A stretch of DNA of 64,000 nt, taken from NCBI RefSeq assembly GCF_001632775.1, contig NZ_CP015249.1, positions 1,034,686-1,098,685 on the forward strand, written 5' to 3'. Origin of the DNA: Dokdonella koreensis DS-123 (GTDB lineage: Bacteria; Pseudomonadota; Gammaproteobacteria; Xanthomonadales; Rhodanobacteraceae). The notes beneath the pieces are model-generated. The model saw only the letters and a list, made by a program, of their open reading frames with translations, had not been told where the DNA came from and ran no database searches. The translations under genes were made by a program, and so were the position numbers. Positions 54,130 to 64,000 of this stretch are shown piece by piece (position 1 is the stretch's first letter; every line of letters starts with the position of its first letter).

Positions 54130-55476
54130 TCAGGACGCGAGCCGCAGGATGTCGTTGTAGAACGCCAGTCCCATCATGGCGACCAGCAGGACCAGGCCGA
54201 CATACTGGCCTGCAATCTGGGCTCGTTCGCTGACCGGGCTGCCTTTTACCAGCTCGATAAGGTAATACAGCAGGTGTCCGCCATCCAAGACGGGTACCGG
54301 CAACAGGTTGAGGATGGCCAGGTTCAGCGAGATCACCGCCAGGAACGACAGGAACCAGGCCATGCCCATCTGGGCGGAGGAATTGGCGACCTGGGCGATG
54401 GTGATGACGCCCGACAGGTTCTTGGCCGACACCTCGCCGGTAATCATGCGCTTGAGCACCGAAACGGTGGTCTTGGTCGATTTCCAGGCCTCGGCCAGCG
54501 CCGCCGGCACCGCGGCCAGCGGCCCGTGGCTGAGGACGGCGTCGTGCGCGTCGGGCGCCTCGATGCCGAGCACCCAGCGCGTGGTGCCGTCCCCGGCGGG
54601 GACCTGGCGGACCGTGGCCGGGAGCGAGAGCGTGGCCCCGTCGCGCTCGATGCGCAGGGCCAGGGTCGGGCTGGTCGCCGCCTGCTCCTGGATCAGCGGA
54701 CTGATCTCGGCATAGCCGCCGACCGGCTGGTCGTTGATCGCCAGGATCCGGTCGCCGGCCTGCACGCCGGCCGCCGCCGCCGCCCCGTCCGCGGCCAGGC
54801 CGCCGACCGTCGCCGGGATTTGAAGGGGCCGCAATGAGAGACCCACCGCATCGAGCGCCTGTCCCCCCTCGACGCCTGCGGGCAGGCGGCTCAGGTGCAG
54901 GGTGCGTGTCTCGGTGTCGCCGTCGGCGGCACGCACCGCGACCTGCAGGTCACGGCGGGCCAGCGCCGAATGGGCGATCGTCATGATCGCCTCGCTCCAG
55001 GTCTCGACCGGGGCGGCGTCCAGCGCCAGCAGGCGGTCGCCGGCCTGGAAGCCCGATGCGGCGGCGATACCGGTCGGTGCGCCGATGACCGGCTGGTAGT
55101 CCGGCCGGCCGACCATGAACATCAGCCACAGCGCCGCGATCGCGAAGATCAGGTTGAAGGCCGGGCCGGCGGCGGCGATCGCCATGCGCTGCAGCACCGG
55201 CTTGCGGTTGTGGGCGCCGGCCAGGTCGGCCGGAGCGACGTCGCTCTCGCGCTCGTCGAGCATCTTCACGTAGCCGCCCAGCGGGATCGCCGCGACCACG
55301 AACTCGGTGCCGTGACGGTCGCGGCGCGACCACAGGGGACGGCCGAAGCCGATCGAGAACCGCAGCACCTTCACGCCGAAATGGCGTGCGACGACGTAAT
55401 GGCCGTATTCATGGAAGGTGATCAACAACCCGAGGGTGACGATCAACCACCAGACCGAGCCGAAAAAGGTTTGCAT
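54130..55476 (-). CDS. rseP: Site-2 zinc metalloprotease RseP
   Basis: 448 aa from ATG 55476. Zinc motif HExxH (ITFHEYGHYVVARHFG) in the first membrane helix; two PDZ domains at about 115-200 and 210-295; the LDG motif (NLLPVPVLDGGHLLYYLIE) near the C-terminus supplies the third ligand. Cleaves the anti-sigma factor RseA in the envelope stress response. Ten bp after dxr and 79 bp before bamA. Confidence 0.96.
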   Translation of the reverse strand: MQTFFGSVWWLIVTLGLLITFHEYGHYVVARHFGVKVLRFSIGFGRPLWSRRDRHGTEFVVAAIPLGGYVKMLDERESDVAPADLAGAHNRKPVLQRMAIAAAGPAFNLIFAIAALWLMFMVGRPDYQPVIGAPTGIAAASGFQAGDRLLALDAAPVETWSEAIMTIAHSALARRDLQVAVRAADGDTETRTLHLSRLPAGVEGGQALDAVGLSLRPLQIPATVGGLAADGAAAAAGVQAGDRILAINDQPVGGYAEISPLIQEQAATSPTLALRIERDGATLSLPATVRQVPAGDGTTRWVLGIEAPDAHDAVLSHGPLAAVPAALAEAWKSTKTTVSVLKRMITGEVSAKNLSGVITIAQVANSSAQMGMAWFLSFLAVISLNLAILNLLPVPVLDGGHLLYYLIELVKGSPVSERAQIAGQYVGLVLLVAMMGLAFYNDILRLAS

Positions 55477-55486
55477 GCAGGGGCAA

Positions 55487-56665
55487 TCAGCTGAACCGGG
55501 CGGCAATGATACGTTGCGCTTGCCGACGCGCAGTTAAATCGTCGTCAAACAGCGCATCCAGGGCGTCGACCGCCCGATGGGACACTTTTTGCAGCGTTTC
55601 CTCGATGATGGACGGGATATCCGGGAATTTGACCCTTCCGTCGAGGAAGGCGGCGACCGCCTCCTCATTGGCCGCGTTGAGGATCGCCGGCGCGTTGCCG
55701 CCGGCCCGCAGCGCCGCGTACGCCAGCGGCAGACACCGGAACGTGGCGCCGTCGGCCGCCTCGAAATCCAGCCGGGCCAGCTGGACCAGGTCCAGCGGCT
55801 TGACCCCGGCCTCGATCCGCTCCGGCCAGGCCAGGCCGTAGGCGATCGCGGTGCGCATGTCCGGCTGGCCCAGCTGGGCCAGGACCGAGCCGTCCAGGTA
55901 CTCGACCAGCGAATGGACGATGCTCTGGCGGTGGACGACGACCTCGATGGCATCGGCCGGCGCGCCGAACAGCACATGCGCCTCGATGACCTCCAACCCC
56001 TTGTTCATCAAGGTGGCCGAGTCGACCGAGATCTTGCGGCCCATGCGCCAGTTGGGGTGGGCACAGGCCATGTCCGGCGTGACGGCGGCCAGGCGCTCGG
56101 CCTGCCAGCCGCGGAACGGGCCGCCCGAGGCGGTCAGCAGCAGGCGCCGTACGCCGGCACCGGCGATGCCGGCCGATCCGTTCGGCAGGCATTGGTAGAT
56201 CGCGTTGTGTTCCGAATCGATCGGCAGCAGCGGCCCCCCGCCGGCCGCCAGGGCTGCCAGCAGCAGCGGCCCGGCCATGACCACGGCCTCCTTGTTGGCC
56301 AGCAGCAGCCGCTTGCCGGCGCGGGCGGCGGCCAGGGTCGAGGGCAGGCCGGCTGCACCGACGATCGCGGCGACCACGGTGTCGGCGTGGTCGCCGGCCG
56401 CGGCCTCGACCAGGGCATCCGGCCCGGCCAGCACGCGTGTCGCCACGCCGGCGGCGACCAGGCGCGCACGCAGTTCGGGTTCGCCGTCCGGGTCGGCGAT
56501 GACCGCCAGCTCGGGCCGGAACCGTTCGCACAGGGCGGCGAGCGCCTCGACGCTGCGGTGCGCGGCCAGCGCGGTCGCGCGGAACCGGTCGGGGTGGCGT
56601 GCGACGACGTCCAGCGTGCTGGTGCCGATCGAGCCGGTGGCGCCCAGGATCGCGATCCGCTTCAC
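55487..56665 (-). CDS. dxr: 1-deoxy-D-xylulose 5-phosphate reductoisomerase
   Basis: 392 aa starting at GTG 56665, overlapping the cdsA stop (GTGA, 56662-56665). NADPH-binding [16 protein letters not shown], metal/substrate residues in [15 protein letters not shown], and the [23 protein letters not shown] motif. Second step of the MEP isoprenoid pathway, feeding UppS nearby. Confidence 0.97.
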   Translation of the reverse strand: MKRIAILGATGSIGTSTLDVVARHPDRFRATALAAHRSVEALAALCERFRPELAVIADPDGEPELRARLVAAGVATRVLAGPDALVEAAAGDHADTVVAAIVGAAGLPSTLAAARAGKRLLLANKEAVVMAGPLLLAALAAGGGPLLPIDSEHNAIYQCLPNGSAGIAGAGVRRLLLTASGGPFRGWQAERLAAVTPDMACAHPNWRMGRKISVDSATLMNKGLEVIEAHVLFGAPADAIEVVVHRQSIVHSLVEYLDGSVLAQLGQPDMRTAIAYGLAWPERIEAGVKPLDLVQLARLDFEAADGATFRCLPLAYAALRAGGNAPAILNAANEEAVAAFLDGRVKFPDIPSIIEETLQKVSHRAVDALDALFDDDLTARRQAQRIIAARFS

Positions 56666-57498
56666 GGAGCGGTCATCAGGTCGAGCAGGGCCTTGCCGAT
56701 CGCGAACACCGGCAGGGCGGCGAACACGCTGTCCAGGCGATCGAACAGGCCGCCGTGCCCCGGGAACAGGCTGCCCGAATCCTTGGTATTGCCCTGCCGC
56801 TTGATCAGGCTCTCGAACAGGTCGCCGACGATCGAGAACGCCGTCACGACCCACGCCAGGACCACCACGAACGCCAGCGCGGCGCCGCGCTCGCCGAGCA
56901 GCCAGCCGCCGACGACGGCGACCAGGCCGGCGCCGGCCAGCGCGCCCCAGGCGCCGGCGCGGGTCTTGCCCGGGCTGATGCGCGGCGCGAGCTTGGTCCG
57001 GCCCCAGCGGCTGCCGACGAAGTAGGCGAAGGTATCGGCGGCCCAGACCAGGATCAGCGCGAACAGGGTCCACAGGTGGCCGTTGTCGGCGTCCTCGTGG
57101 ATCCGCAGCAGGGCGACCCAGGCCGGTGCCACGGCCAGCACGCCGGCAGCCAGCTTGAGCGCCGCGTTCTCCGGCGTCGGTGCCGCGCCGAACGCGAAGT
57201 TCCGCAGCCAGGCCAGCGCCAGCAGCCACCACAGGGCGCCGGCGACGACGATGCCCCAGCCGATCGCGGTGTCGTGCAGCCACCACAGCAGCGCGAACAG
57301 CGCGGCGCACCCGGCCACGGCCGCAATCCGCACGGGCGCGGCGGCGATGCCGATCATGCGCGTCCATTCCCACAGCGCGATCAGGAAGGCGACGGCCGCC
57401 ACCGCGGCGATCGCCACCGTGGGCAGCAGCACGATCGCGGCCACCGCGAGCGGGGCCAGCACCAGGGCGGTCAGGACCCGCTGGCGAAGGGCGCTCAT
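56662..57498 (-). CDS. cdsA: Phosphatidate cytidylyltransferase
   Basis: 278 aa, about eight membrane helices. The CTP-transferase signature is complete near the C-terminus: [20 protein letters not shown] followed by LFDRLD. Makes CDP-diacylglycerol for all phospholipids. ATG 57498 overlaps the uppS stop (57495-57498). Confidence 0.96.
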   Translation of the reverse strand: MSALRQRVLTALVLAPLAVAAIVLLPTVAIAAVAAVAFLIALWEWTRMIGIAAAPVRIAAVAGCAALFALLWWLHDTAIGWGIVVAGALWWLLALAWLRNFAFGAAPTPENAALKLAAGVLAVAPAWVALLRIHEDADNGHLWTLFALILVWAADTFAYFVGSRWGRTKLAPRISPGKTRAGAWGALAGAGLVAVVGGWLLGERGAALAFVVVLAWVVTAFSIVGDLFESLIKRQGNTKDSGSLFPGHGGLFDRLDSVFAALPVFAIGKALLDLMTAP

Positions 57499-58241
57499 CC
57501 GGCCTGCCGCCGCGTCTGGGCCGGGGTCTGGCCGAACCGGCGCTCGCGCCGCGCGAAATCGGCGACGGCCAGTCCCAACACCTCGGCATCGACATCCGGC
57601 CAGAGTGCGTCGGTGAAGTAGAACTCGCTGTAGGCGGCCTGCCACAGCAGGAAATTGCTGATGCGCTGCTCGCCGCCGGTGCGGATGAACAGGTCCACCG
57701 CCGGCAGGTCCGACAGGCAGAAGAACGGCGCCAGGCCTGCTTCGTCGAGCGTCTGCGGGTCGAGCTCGCCGGCCGCCGCGGCCGCCGCGGCACGGCGGGC
57801 CGCCTGGACGATGTCCCAGCGGCCGCCGTAGTTGATGGCGATGTTGAGGTGCAGCGCCGTGTTGGCGGCGGTCTTCGCCGTCGCCTGGGTCATGCGGGCC
57901 TGCAGTTCCGGCGCGAACGCGGACAGGTCGCCGATGAAGGCGATGCGCACGCCGTGCTCGTGGAGCTGGCCGACCTCCTTCTCCAGCGCCTTCATGAACA
58001 GCTGCATCAGCGCGCCGACCTCCTCGGCCGGCCGCTTCCAGTTCTCGCTGGAGAACGCGAACAGCGTCAATGCGCCGATGCCCTGGCGCAGGCAGAACTC
58101 GATCGCCGCGCGCACGGCCTTCTGCCCGGCGCGATGGCCGAAGCTGCGCGGGCGATGGCGGCGCCCGGCCCAGCGGCCGTTGCCGTCCATCACGATGGCG
58201 ATGTGGCGCGGCGACGCCGGCGCCGGGTCGGAGACTGTCAT
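57495..58241 (-). CDS. uppS: Undecaprenyl diphosphate synthase
   Basis: 248 aa cis-prenyltransferase. Catalytic [11 protein letters not shown] at the N-terminus, [11 protein letters not shown], and the C-terminal [20 protein letters not shown] with the magnesium and diphosphate residues. Makes the C55 carrier for cell wall and envelope glycans. 20 bp after frr. Confidence 0.97.
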   Translation of the reverse strand: MTVSDPAPASPRHIAIVMDGNGRWAGRRHRPRSFGHRAGQKAVRAAIEFCLRQGIGALTLFAFSSENWKRPAEEVGALMQLFMKALEKEVGQLHEHGVRIAFIGDLSAFAPELQARMTQATAKTAANTALHLNIAINYGGRWDIVQAARRAAAAAAAGELDPQTLDEAGLAPFFCLSDLPAVDLFIRTGGEQRISNFLLWQAAYSEFYFTDALWPDVDAEVLGLAVADFARRERRFGQTPAQTRRQAG

Positions 58242-58261
58242 CGGGCGGTCGCGAAGGCCGC

Positions 58262-58819
58262 TCAGACGGCCATCAGCTCGTCTTCCTTGGCCTTGACCAC
58301 GGTGTCGACATCCTTGACGAAGCGGTCGGTCAGCTTCTGGATGTCCTCTTCGGCACGGCGCTCGTCGTCCTCGGCGATCAGCTTCTCCTTGAGAAGCTCC
58401 TTGATCTGCTGGATCGCGTCGCGGCGCACGTTGCGGATCGCCACCTTGGCGTTCTCGCCCTCGTGGGCGACGTGCTTGGACAGTTCCTTGCGGCGCTGTT
58501 CGGTCAAGGCGGGCAGGTTGATGCGGATCACGTTGCCGACCGTGGTCGGCGTGAGGCCCAGGTCGGAGGCGAGGATCGCCTTCTCGATCGGGCCGATCAT
58601 GACCTTCTCCCACGGCGTGACGGTCAGCGAGCGGGCATCGGCGACGGCGAGATTGGCGACCTGGCTGAGCGGCGTCTCGTTGCCGTAGTAGACCACCTTG
58701 AGCGGCTCCAGCAGCGAGGTGCTGGCGCGCCCGGTACGCAGGCGGGTGAGGTCGTGGCGCAGTGATTCGACGCTCTTGTTCATGCGCGTCTGCGCGTCGT
58801 TCTTGATTTCGTTGAGCAT
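58262..58819 (-). CDS. frr: Ribosome recycling factor
   Basis: 185 aa, exactly the family length. LRTGRASTSLLEPLKVVYYGNETPLSQVANLAVAD and the C-terminal NVRRDAIQQIKELLKEKLIAEDDERRAEEDIQKLTD helices are diagnostic. Splits post-termination ribosomes with EF-G. In most proteobacteria pyrH-tsf-rpsB precede frr; here they are absent and an SLC13-type permease gene is upstream instead. Confidence 0.97.
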   Translation of the reverse strand: MLNEIKNDAQTRMNKSVESLRHDLTRLRTGRASTSLLEPLKVVYYGNETPLSQVANLAVADARSLTVTPWEKVMIGPIEKAILASDLGLTPTTVGNVIRINLPALTEQRRKELSKHVAHEGENAKVAIRNVRRDAIQQIKELLKEKLIAEDDERRAEEDIQKLTDRFVKDVDTVVKAKEDELMAV

Positions 58820-58911
58820 GGTGCGGTCACCCCGTGTCCTTGAGCCTTAGCCGCGGAAGTATAGCAACGCCGCCGCCGGCGGGAATGGCGCGGCGCGGGA
58901 GCCGGCGGGCG

Positions 58912-60759
58912 CTAGCGGCCGAACATCAGGTTCACGGCGACCAGCGTCGTGACCAGCATCAGCACGGTCAACGGGATGCCGACCCGCAGGAAGTCGCCGT
59001 TGCGGTAGCCGCCGGGACCGGCGACGACCAGCAGCACCGGGTTGGCGCTCGGCAGGAAGAAGGTGTTGGACGTGGAGATCGCCACGATCAGCGCATAGGC
59101 CGCCGGGTTCCCGCCCGAGGCCAGCGCGATGTTGATCGCCATCGGCACCATCATCACCGCCGCGCCCACGTTCGAGATGATCTGCGCGAACAGCAGCGTC
59201 AGGATCGCCACGCAGGCCTGGATCAGCCATTGCGGCATGCCGTCCATGTAGATCATCACCTCCTGGGCGATCCAGGCGGCCGTGCCGGTGGAGTCCATCG
59301 CCCAGCCCAGCGGGATCAGGCAGGCGAGGATGAAGATCGTCTTCCAGTTGATCGCCTTGTAGGCCTCTTCCATGCTGAGCACGCCCGCCAGCAGCATGCC
59401 GACGGCGCCGGTCATCATCGCCACCGAGAGCCGCAGGTCGGTGAAGAGCCCCAGGCCGAGCGCCAGGCCGAAGAACGCGACGGCGTACCAGATGCGGCTG
59501 GGGCGCTGCTCCTCCTTGGGGTAGTCGGTCACGACGACGAAGTCGCGCGACTCGGCCGCCAGGGCCAGGTCGCGCCAGAGGCTGTGCAGCACCAGCGTGT
59601 CGCCCGGCTTGAGCATCATGTGGCGCACGTCCTCGCGGAACACCGTGCCGCCGCGGGTCACCGCCAGCACGCTGATGCCGAAGCGCTTGCGGATGCGCAG
59701 GTCCTCGATCTTCTGGTTGATCCAGTGCGACGTCGGCGGGATCACCGCCTCGGAGATGCCGGCGCGCGTCGGGTTGAACATGTCGCCGAAGTTGCGCAGC
59801 CGCGCCTGCATCAGGCACAGGTGGTTGTCGGCGAAGTCGCTGACCGCTTCGCGGCGCCCGAGCACGCCGATGACGCTGCCGACCCAGATCATCTGGTCGG
59901 CAGGGGGCGCCAGCCGGCCTTCGTTGCCGGTCTTGAGCGCGAGGATCAGCGGGGCGTCGTGCAGCTGCTCGGTTTCGCCGACGCTCATGCCGACCAGCGG
60001 GCTTTCCGCCGTGACGGTCAGCTCGAACACGTCGCCTTCGATGCCGTAGGTGTCGGCGAAGTAGCTCTCGGTGCGTCCCGGGGTGACGTTCTGCCTTTCC
60101 TCGTCGTCCGGCAGGAGGCGCTTGCCGAGCACGGCGAAGAACGCGATGCCGACGATCAGCAGCGGCACGCCCACCGGCGCGATCGCGAACAGCCGGAACG
60201 GCTCGATGCTCTGCGCGCCCGGCGGCAGGTTGCGGTTGGCGCTGGCGATCAGGTCGTTGAGCAGGATCAGCGGCGAGTTGGAGATCATCGTGATGTTGGT
60301 GCCGCACAGGATGCAGCACGCCATCGGCAGCAGCAGGCGGCGCAGCGGCACGCCGGTGCGCGCGCTGACCCGGCTGACGACCGGCAGGAACAGCGACGAC
60401 AGGGCCTGGCTCTGCACGACCGCCGACAGGCTGCCGACGATGCTGTTGATGACCACGGCCAGGCGCTGCTCGACGCCGCCGGCGAGGCGGATGATGAACG
60501 AGGCGGCCTTGCCGAGTACGCCGGTGCGGTCCAGGCCCGCGCCCATGATCATCACGGCGATCAGCGAGATGACCGCGTTGCCGGCGAAGCCGTCGAACAA
60601 CTGGTCGACCGGCATCAGCCGCGTGATGCCGATGACCACGATGACCAGCAGGGCGACCAGGTCGGCCCGGATCCATTCAAGGATCAGCATCAGGACGGTG
60701 AAGACCACCAGCCCGAGCACGAGCATCATCTCGGTGGTCAGCGTCAGGCCGGCATCCAT
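58912..60759 (-). CDS. SLC13/DASS-type permease with two RCK_C (TrkA-C) domains
   Basis: 615 aa. About five membrane helices at the N-terminus, two regulatory TrkA-C domains at about 210-400 (FELTVTAESPLVGMSVGE, GISEAVIPPTSHWINQKIEDLRIRKRFGISVLAVTRGG), then more helices with the transport motif SNTFFLPSANPVLLVVAGPGG. This domain layout is seen in sulfate/sulfur-compound or other anion permeases; the substrate is not determinable here. 91 bp before frr on the same strand. Confidence 0.82.
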   Translation of the reverse strand: MDAGLTLTTEMMLVLGLVVFTVLMLILEWIRADLVALLVIVVIGITRLMPVDQLFDGFAGNAVISLIAVMIMGAGLDRTGVLGKAASFIIRLAGGVEQRLAVVINSIVGSLSAVVQSQALSSLFLPVVSRVSARTGVPLRRLLLPMACCILCGTNITMISNSPLILLNDLIASANRNLPPGAQSIEPFRLFAIAPVGVPLLIVGIAFFAVLGKRLLPDDEERQNVTPGRTESYFADTYGIEGDVFELTVTAESPLVGMSVGETEQLHDAPLILALKTGNEGRLAPPADQMIWVGSVIGVLGRREAVSDFADNHLCLMQARLRNFGDMFNPTRAGISEAVIPPTSHWINQKIEDLRIRKRFGISVLAVTRGGTVFREDVRHMMLKPGDTLVLHSLWRDLALAAESRDFVVVTDYPKEEQRPSRIWYAVAFFGLALGLGLFTDLRLSVAMMTGAVGMLLAGVLSMEEAYKAINWKTIFILACLIPLGWAMDSTGTAAWIAQEVMIYMDGMPQWLIQACVAILTLLFAQIISNVGAAVMMVPMAINIALASGGNPAAYALIVAISTSNTFFLPSANPVLLVVAGPGGYRNGDFLRVGIPLTVLMLVTTLVAVNLMFGR

Positions 60760-60886
60760 CAGGGCATCGGGGTCTTGTTCCGGCCGTCTGCAGCGGCCTG
60801 GGCGTCAGGGCAGCCGCGAAAGAATAGCGCTCATCCGCCACAAAGTCCGGTTCGGCGGCACGATCCGGCGCATTCGTCGTGACCGG

Positions 60887-61597
60887 TCAGGTCCCGGTGC
60901 GCTCGTGGACCAGGTCCCAGACACCGTGGCCCAGCCGCGTCCCGCGACGTTCGAAATGGGTCTCCACGCGCCAGGCAGGGCAGGCGGCGAACCCGCCGGT
61001 GCCGGCGCGATTGCGCCAGTGCGGCGAGGCGTCGACCGTGGCCAGCATCTGCTCGGCGTACTCGGCCCAGTCGGTGGCCAGGTGCAACAGCCCGCCGGGC
61101 CGGACGCGGGTGGCGAGGAAGTCCACGAAGGCCGGCTGGATCAGCCGGCGCTTGTGGTGGCGCTTCTTCGGCCACGGGTCCGGGAAGTAGATGCGCACCT
61201 CCGCCAGCGAGGCCGGCGCGATCTCCTGTGCCAGTACCTCGACGGCGTCGTGGTTGTAGAGGCGGACATTGGCGAGGTCGCCGGCGGCCAGGCCGTTCAT
61301 CAGCCGGCCGACGCCGGGGCGGTGCACTTCGATGCCGATGAAGTCCTTGTCCGGCTCGTGCGCGGCGGCGTGCAGGAGCTGCTCGCCATTGCCGAACCCG
61401 ATCTCGACCACGCGCGGGGCGGACCGTCCGAAGACCGCATCGAGATCGCGCGGCACGCCCTGGAAGGCCAGTCCGTAGCGGGCCCAGTGGGCTTCGAAGG
61501 CGCGCGCCTGGGCCGGCGTGATGCGGCCCTGCCGCAGCACGAAACTGCGTGGTGGGCGGTGACGGGCCGGTGCCGCGGATTCGTCCGCGTCGCTCAT
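60887..61597 (-). CDS. trmB: tRNA (guanine-N7-)-methyltransferase
   Basis: 236 aa from ATG 61597. SAM motif [13 protein letters not shown] and the family signature [19 protein letters not shown]. Forms m7G46 in tRNA variable loops. The start overlaps the thiG stop (ATGA, 61594-61597), so thiS-thiG-trmB is one operon. Confidence 0.96.
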   Translation of the reverse strand: MSDADESAAPARHRPPRSFVLRQGRITPAQARAFEAHWARYGLAFQGVPRDLDAVFGRSAPRVVEIGFGNGEQLLHAAAHEPDKDFIGIEVHRPGVGRLMNGLAAGDLANVRLYNHDAVEVLAQEIAPASLAEVRIYFPDPWPKKRHHKRRLIQPAFVDFLATRVRPGGLLHLATDWAEYAEQMLATVDASPHWRNRAGTGGFAACPAWRVETHFERRGTRLGHGVWDLVHERTGT

Positions 61598-62397
61598 CCG
61601 ACGGTTCCGTCGATCGGGCTGGAGGCCGAGGCGTAGCGCTTGCGCGGGATGCGGCCGGCGCGGAATGCACTGCGGCCGGCCTCGACCGCGAGCTTCATCG
61701 CATGGGCCATCAGCACCGGATCGCGCGCACCGGCGATCGCGGTATTCATCAGCACGCCGTCGCAACCCAGCTCCATCGCGATGGCGGCATCGGAGGCGGT
61801 GCCGACACCCGCGTCGACCAGTACCGGCACCTTGGCGTTCTCGACGATCTCCAGCAGGTTGTAGCGGTTCTGGATGCCGAGCCCGGAGCCGATCGGCGCC
61901 GCCAGCGGCATGATCGCCGCACAGCCGATCGCTTCCAGCCGCCGGGCCAGCAGGGGATCGTCCGAGGTGTAGACCATGACGTCGAAGCCCTCGCGGACCA
62001 GGCTCTCGGCGGCCTCCAGCGTCTGCACGACGTCCGGGAACAGCGTGCGCTGGTCGCCGAGCACCTCGAGCTTGACCAGGGTGTGGCCGTCGAGCAGTTC
62101 CCGCGCCAGCAGGCAGGTACGCACCGCCTCCTCGGCGGTATAGCACCCGGCCGTGTTCGGCAGGATCGTGAAGCGGGACGGCGGCAGGACGTCGAGCAGG
62201 TTCGGCTGGTCCGGGTCCTGCCCGATATTGGTGCGGCGGATCGCCACGGTGACGATCTCGGCACCGGCGGCCTCGGTCGCGCGGCGCGTCTCGTCGAGAT
62301 CGCGGTACTTGCCGGTGCCGGTCAGGAGGCGGGAGCGGAAGCTGCGGCCCGCGATGACGAGCGGGTCGTCGGCCGTGCCGGCGGGGAAGGAGGACAT
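61594..62397 (-). CDS. thiG: Thiazole synthase
   Basis: 267 aa TIM barrel from ATG 62397. [25 protein letters not shown]-type segment, catalytic Schiff-base lysine in LVKLEVLGD, and [34 protein letters not shown]. Condenses deoxyxylulose phosphate, dehydroglycine and ThiS-thiocarboxylate to the thiazole of thiamine. 49 bp after thiS. Confidence 0.96.
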   Translation of the reverse strand: MSSFPAGTADDPLVIAGRSFRSRLLTGTGKYRDLDETRRATEAAGAEIVTVAIRRTNIGQDPDQPNLLDVLPPSRFTILPNTAGCYTAEEAVRTCLLARELLDGHTLVKLEVLGDQRTLFPDVVQTLEAAESLVREGFDVMVYTSDDPLLARRLEAIGCAAIMPLAAPIGSGLGIQNRYNLLEIVENAKVPVLVDAGVGTASDAAIAMELGCDGVLMNTAIAGARDPVLMAHAMKLAVEAGRSAFRAGRIPRKRYASASSPIDGTVG

Positions 62398-62446
62398 AGG
62401 ACGAACCTGGATCGATGAGTCGGAAAAAGCGGTTGCCGCCGGTGCC

Positions 62447-62647
62447 TCAGCCACCGCCGATGGCATGCACGATCTCGACCCGGTCGTCCGGTTCCAGGTT
62501 CTGCATGGCGTGGCGGCTGCGCGGGACGATCCGTCGATTGACCTCGACGGCGACGCGCCGCTGGGCGAAGCCGGTGGCTTCGAGCAGCTCGGCGACCGTC
62601 GTGCGCGCAGGGCACTCGTGGGATTTGCCGTTGAGCACGATGAGCAT
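62447..62647 (-). CDS. thiS: Sulfur carrier protein ThiS
   Basis: 66 aa ubiquitin-like protein ending in Gly-Gly, which becomes the thiocarboxylate. [21 protein letters not shown] is the usual opening. The ATG at 62647 is chosen; the frame runs on to 62767 through the terminator of the next gene. No ThiF is in the window. Confidence 0.92.
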   Translation of the reverse strand: MLIVLNGKSHECPARTTVAELLEATGFAQRRVAVEVNRRIVPRSRHAMQNLEPDDRVEIVHAIGGG

Positions 62648-62693
62648 CGCGCCATTGTAGCCAGCTCCGCCGGCGCCTGCCCGCCCGCCCGCG

Positions 62694-62727
62694 AAAAAAA
62701 GGCCGCCGCGTCGTGAACGCGGCGGCC
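62694..62727 (-). terminator. Rho-independent terminator of the proline-rich protein gene
   Basis: Perfect 10-bp stem GGCCGCCGCG (62701-62710) with CGCGGCGGCC (62718-62727), 7-nt loop, followed on the minus strand by seven T residues. It separates the proline-rich gene from thiS. Confidence 0.88.
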
Positions 62728-62770
62728 CGATGGTCTGAAGGTCAGCCCGTGCTTTTCGTCGGCGCAACCG

Positions 62771-64000
62771 TCAGCGATCGTCCTTGTCGCGCTTGCGTTC
62801 GACCCGCTCGCCCTTCTGTCCCTGCTCGCGAGGCGGACTTTGCTGCACGGACCGCGGCGCCGCCTGCGGCTGGTTGCGCTCCATGCGCTGCGGCGCCGCC
62901 TGCGGCTGGCTGCGTTCCATGCGCTGCGGCGCCGCCTGTGGCTGGCTGCGCTCCATGCGCTGCGGTGCCGCCTGCGGCCGGCTGGGCTCGATGCGCTGCG
63001 GTGCGGCCTGCGGCTGGCTGCGCTCCATGCGCTGCGGTGCTGCACGGGGCTCGGGCCGGTTCGCCGGCGCTTCGTATTTGCGCGGCTCGACCGCGGGCGC
63101 CCGGTAGCTGCGTGCCGGGGCGGCTTCGCGGGCGGCCGGCTCGACGACGCGGCTCGGCGCGGTGCGGTTCGGCGCCTGCACCGACCGCTGCGGCGTCGGC
63201 TCGCGCGACTGCATCACCCGTGCCGGCCGATCCGGCACGTTCTGGCCGCCCCGGCTTTCGATCACGCGGGACGACGGACTCGGTGCCTGGCCGGCCTTCG
63301 GCGCCTGCCCCGGCACGACCGCGCGTTCACGACGCGGTGCATATCCGGAGGACGGCAGTGCGCGTTCGCTGATCTCCGTGCGGGGTGCCGGTCGCGGCGT
63401 GGCGGTTTCCCGTCCCAGCGTGCTCGGCGCGCGCTCCGGCGCCTTCACCGCATCCGGGCGTTCGATGCCCCGTGCCGGGGCGTTCCCGGCGGACGCGCGG
63501 TCGATGCGGGTCGGGGACTCGCCCCGCGGCGGCAGTGCCTGCGGTGCCCGTTGGCCGGCGGTCCCGACCACCTTGACCCGCTCCGTCGACACCGGCGCGC
63601 TGCGCGTGGCGAGCTGGCGCAGCTCCTGCGTCTGCAGCGGCTGCCCGCCGTTGCGATCGATCGCGGCCTTGCGCTGTGCGAACGGCGCCGGCGCCGGGGG
63701 CGGCGTATTGCGTGCGATCACCTGGCGATCGAAGGAGGCCGCGCGTTGCGGAGCCGCGCGGGACCCGTCGTTCGGCGCCAGGCTGGCCTGGACCGGCAGC
63801 ACCGGCACGCGGTTGACGATCTCCGCCCGCGCCAGGCTGTTCCGGTCGAGATTCAGGCGCGCGTTGCCGACCCGGCCCGAGCTGTTGAAGACGTTGTCCG
63901 GCACCGCCGTCACCGCGTTCACGTCGCGCCGGTAGGCGTAGTCGAGGTTGCCGACACGCCCGGCGGCGTAGTTGTTGTAGACGTTGGTGATGTAGGTGTT
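62771..64000 (-). CDS. Proline/arginine-rich secreted-type protein, 3' part (DUF6600-like)
   Basis: The frame is open to the right edge, so the N-terminus lies outside. The visible start is Tyr/Asn-rich ([21 protein letters not shown]), then [24 protein letters not shown], which reminds me of DUF6600-type proteins. The rest is low-complexity Pro/Arg/Gln/Ala with no predicted fold. Near the C-terminus a 12-residue unit ([12 protein letters not shown]) repeats five times or more, and the end is highly charged ([14 protein letters not shown]). Probably an envelope or cell-surface protein; function unknown. A terminator follows at 62694-62727. Confidence 0.7.
   Translation of the reverse strand, partial: NTYITNVYNNYAAGRVGNLDYAYRRDVNAVTAVPDNVFNSSGRVGNARLNLDRNSLARAEIVNRVPVLPVQASLAPNDGSRAAPQRAASFDRQVIARNTPPPAPAPFAQRKAAIDRNGGQPLQTQELRQLATRSAPVSTERVKVVGTAGQRAPQALPPRGESPTRIDRASAGNAPARGIERPDAVKAPERAPSTLGRETATPRPAPRTEISERALPSSGYAPRRERAVVPGQAPKAGQAPSPSSRVIESRGGQNVPDRPARVMQSREPTPQRSVQAPNRTAPSRVVEPAAREAAPARSYRAPAVEPRKYEAPANRPEPRAAPQRMERSQPQAAPQRIEPSRPQAAPQRMERSQPQAAPQRMERSQPQAAPQRMERNQPQAAPRSVQQSPPREQGQKGERVERKRDKDDR
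62855..63034. repeat. 36-bp tandem repeat in the proline-rich gene (five units)
   Basis: Five consecutive 36-bp units (62855, 62891, 62927, 62963, 62999), each starting CGG(C/T)GC and ending CCATGCGCTG or near it; a partial sixth follows. Units 1-3 and 5 are almost identical and unit 4 is the most divergent. The period is a multiple of three, so copy-number change would keep the frame. Confidence 0.9.

Noticed and set aside
62855-63034. 36-bp repeats as a CRISPR array
   Set aside because: Units are contiguous with no unique spacers and are part of an open coding frame.
1-64000. tRNA or rRNA genes
   Set aside because: No cloverleaf with a CCA end or conserved T-loop, and no rRNA-like stretch, was recognised by eye; a tRNAscan run would be needed to be certain.

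Overview
The window is high-GC, gene-dense bacterial chromosome. Gene content and order point to a gammaproteobacterium of the Xanthomonadales/Lysobacterales, probably a Rhodanobacteraceae-like lineage. The grounds are the kynA - POT transporter - marR - hppD - hmgA - fah - maiA run, the frr-to-accA envelope/replication cluster, and long intergenic repeats of a style I associate with this order. This placement is inference; the window holds no rRNA or other phylogenetic marker. I saw no tRNA, rRNA, CRISPR array, prophage or transposase gene.

Layout. (1) 1-2.3 kb: branched-chain 2-oxo acid dehydrogenase genes (E1alpha, E1beta, start of E2) on the minus strand. (2) 2.7-10.2 kb: aromatic amino acid catabolism, with tryptophan 2,3-dioxygenase, a peptide transporter, and a MarR regulator divergent from the homogentisate pathway (hppD-hmgA-fah-maiA). 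(3) 10.2-14.9 kb: a candidate phosphorus-free membrane lipid locus, btaA-btaB-plcP-like on one strand and a divergent OlsF-like fusion acyltransferase. (4) 14.9-18.7 kb: lactate oxidation (lldE-lldG-lldF) behind a divergent FadR/LldR-type repressor with a perfect palindromic operator. (5) 18.8-27.7 kb: a sigma-54 activator, a ~660 bp inverted repeat, and a minus-strand alcohol oxidation operon (outer-membrane channel, DUF1097, AldA, Rieske protein, PQQ dehydrogenase). That operon has an almost perfect -24/-12 promoter, an IHF-like site and two enhancer-like palindromes. Blocks 4 and 5 together could take 1,2-propanediol through lactaldehyde and lactate to pyruvate.

(6) 27.7-40.2 kb: mixed envelope and metabolic genes: a glycosyltransferase, LpxO-like lipid A hydroxylase, a small EF-hand protein, a cardiolipin synthase-like phospholipase D, pgk-HAD phosphatase-ArnT-like transferase, two tandem secreted peptidylarginine deiminase-like enzymes, and an unrecognised secreted protein. 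(7) 40.2-58.8 kb: the conserved minus-strand cluster frr-uppS-cdsA-dxr-rseP-bamA-skp-lpxD-fabZ-lpxA-lpxB, then rnhB-dnaE-accA. It is interrupted after lpxB by a ~270 bp MITE-like element and an LTA synthase-like gene. (8) 58.9-64 kb: an SLC13-type permease, thiS-thiG-trmB, and the 3' part of a proline/arginine-rich secreted protein with a 36 bp tandem repeat.

The most interesting items are the betaine/ornithine lipid locus, the PPAD-like enzyme pair whose key residues match the spacing I recall for Porphyromonas PPAD, the complete sigma-54 control region, and the two structured intergenic repeats.
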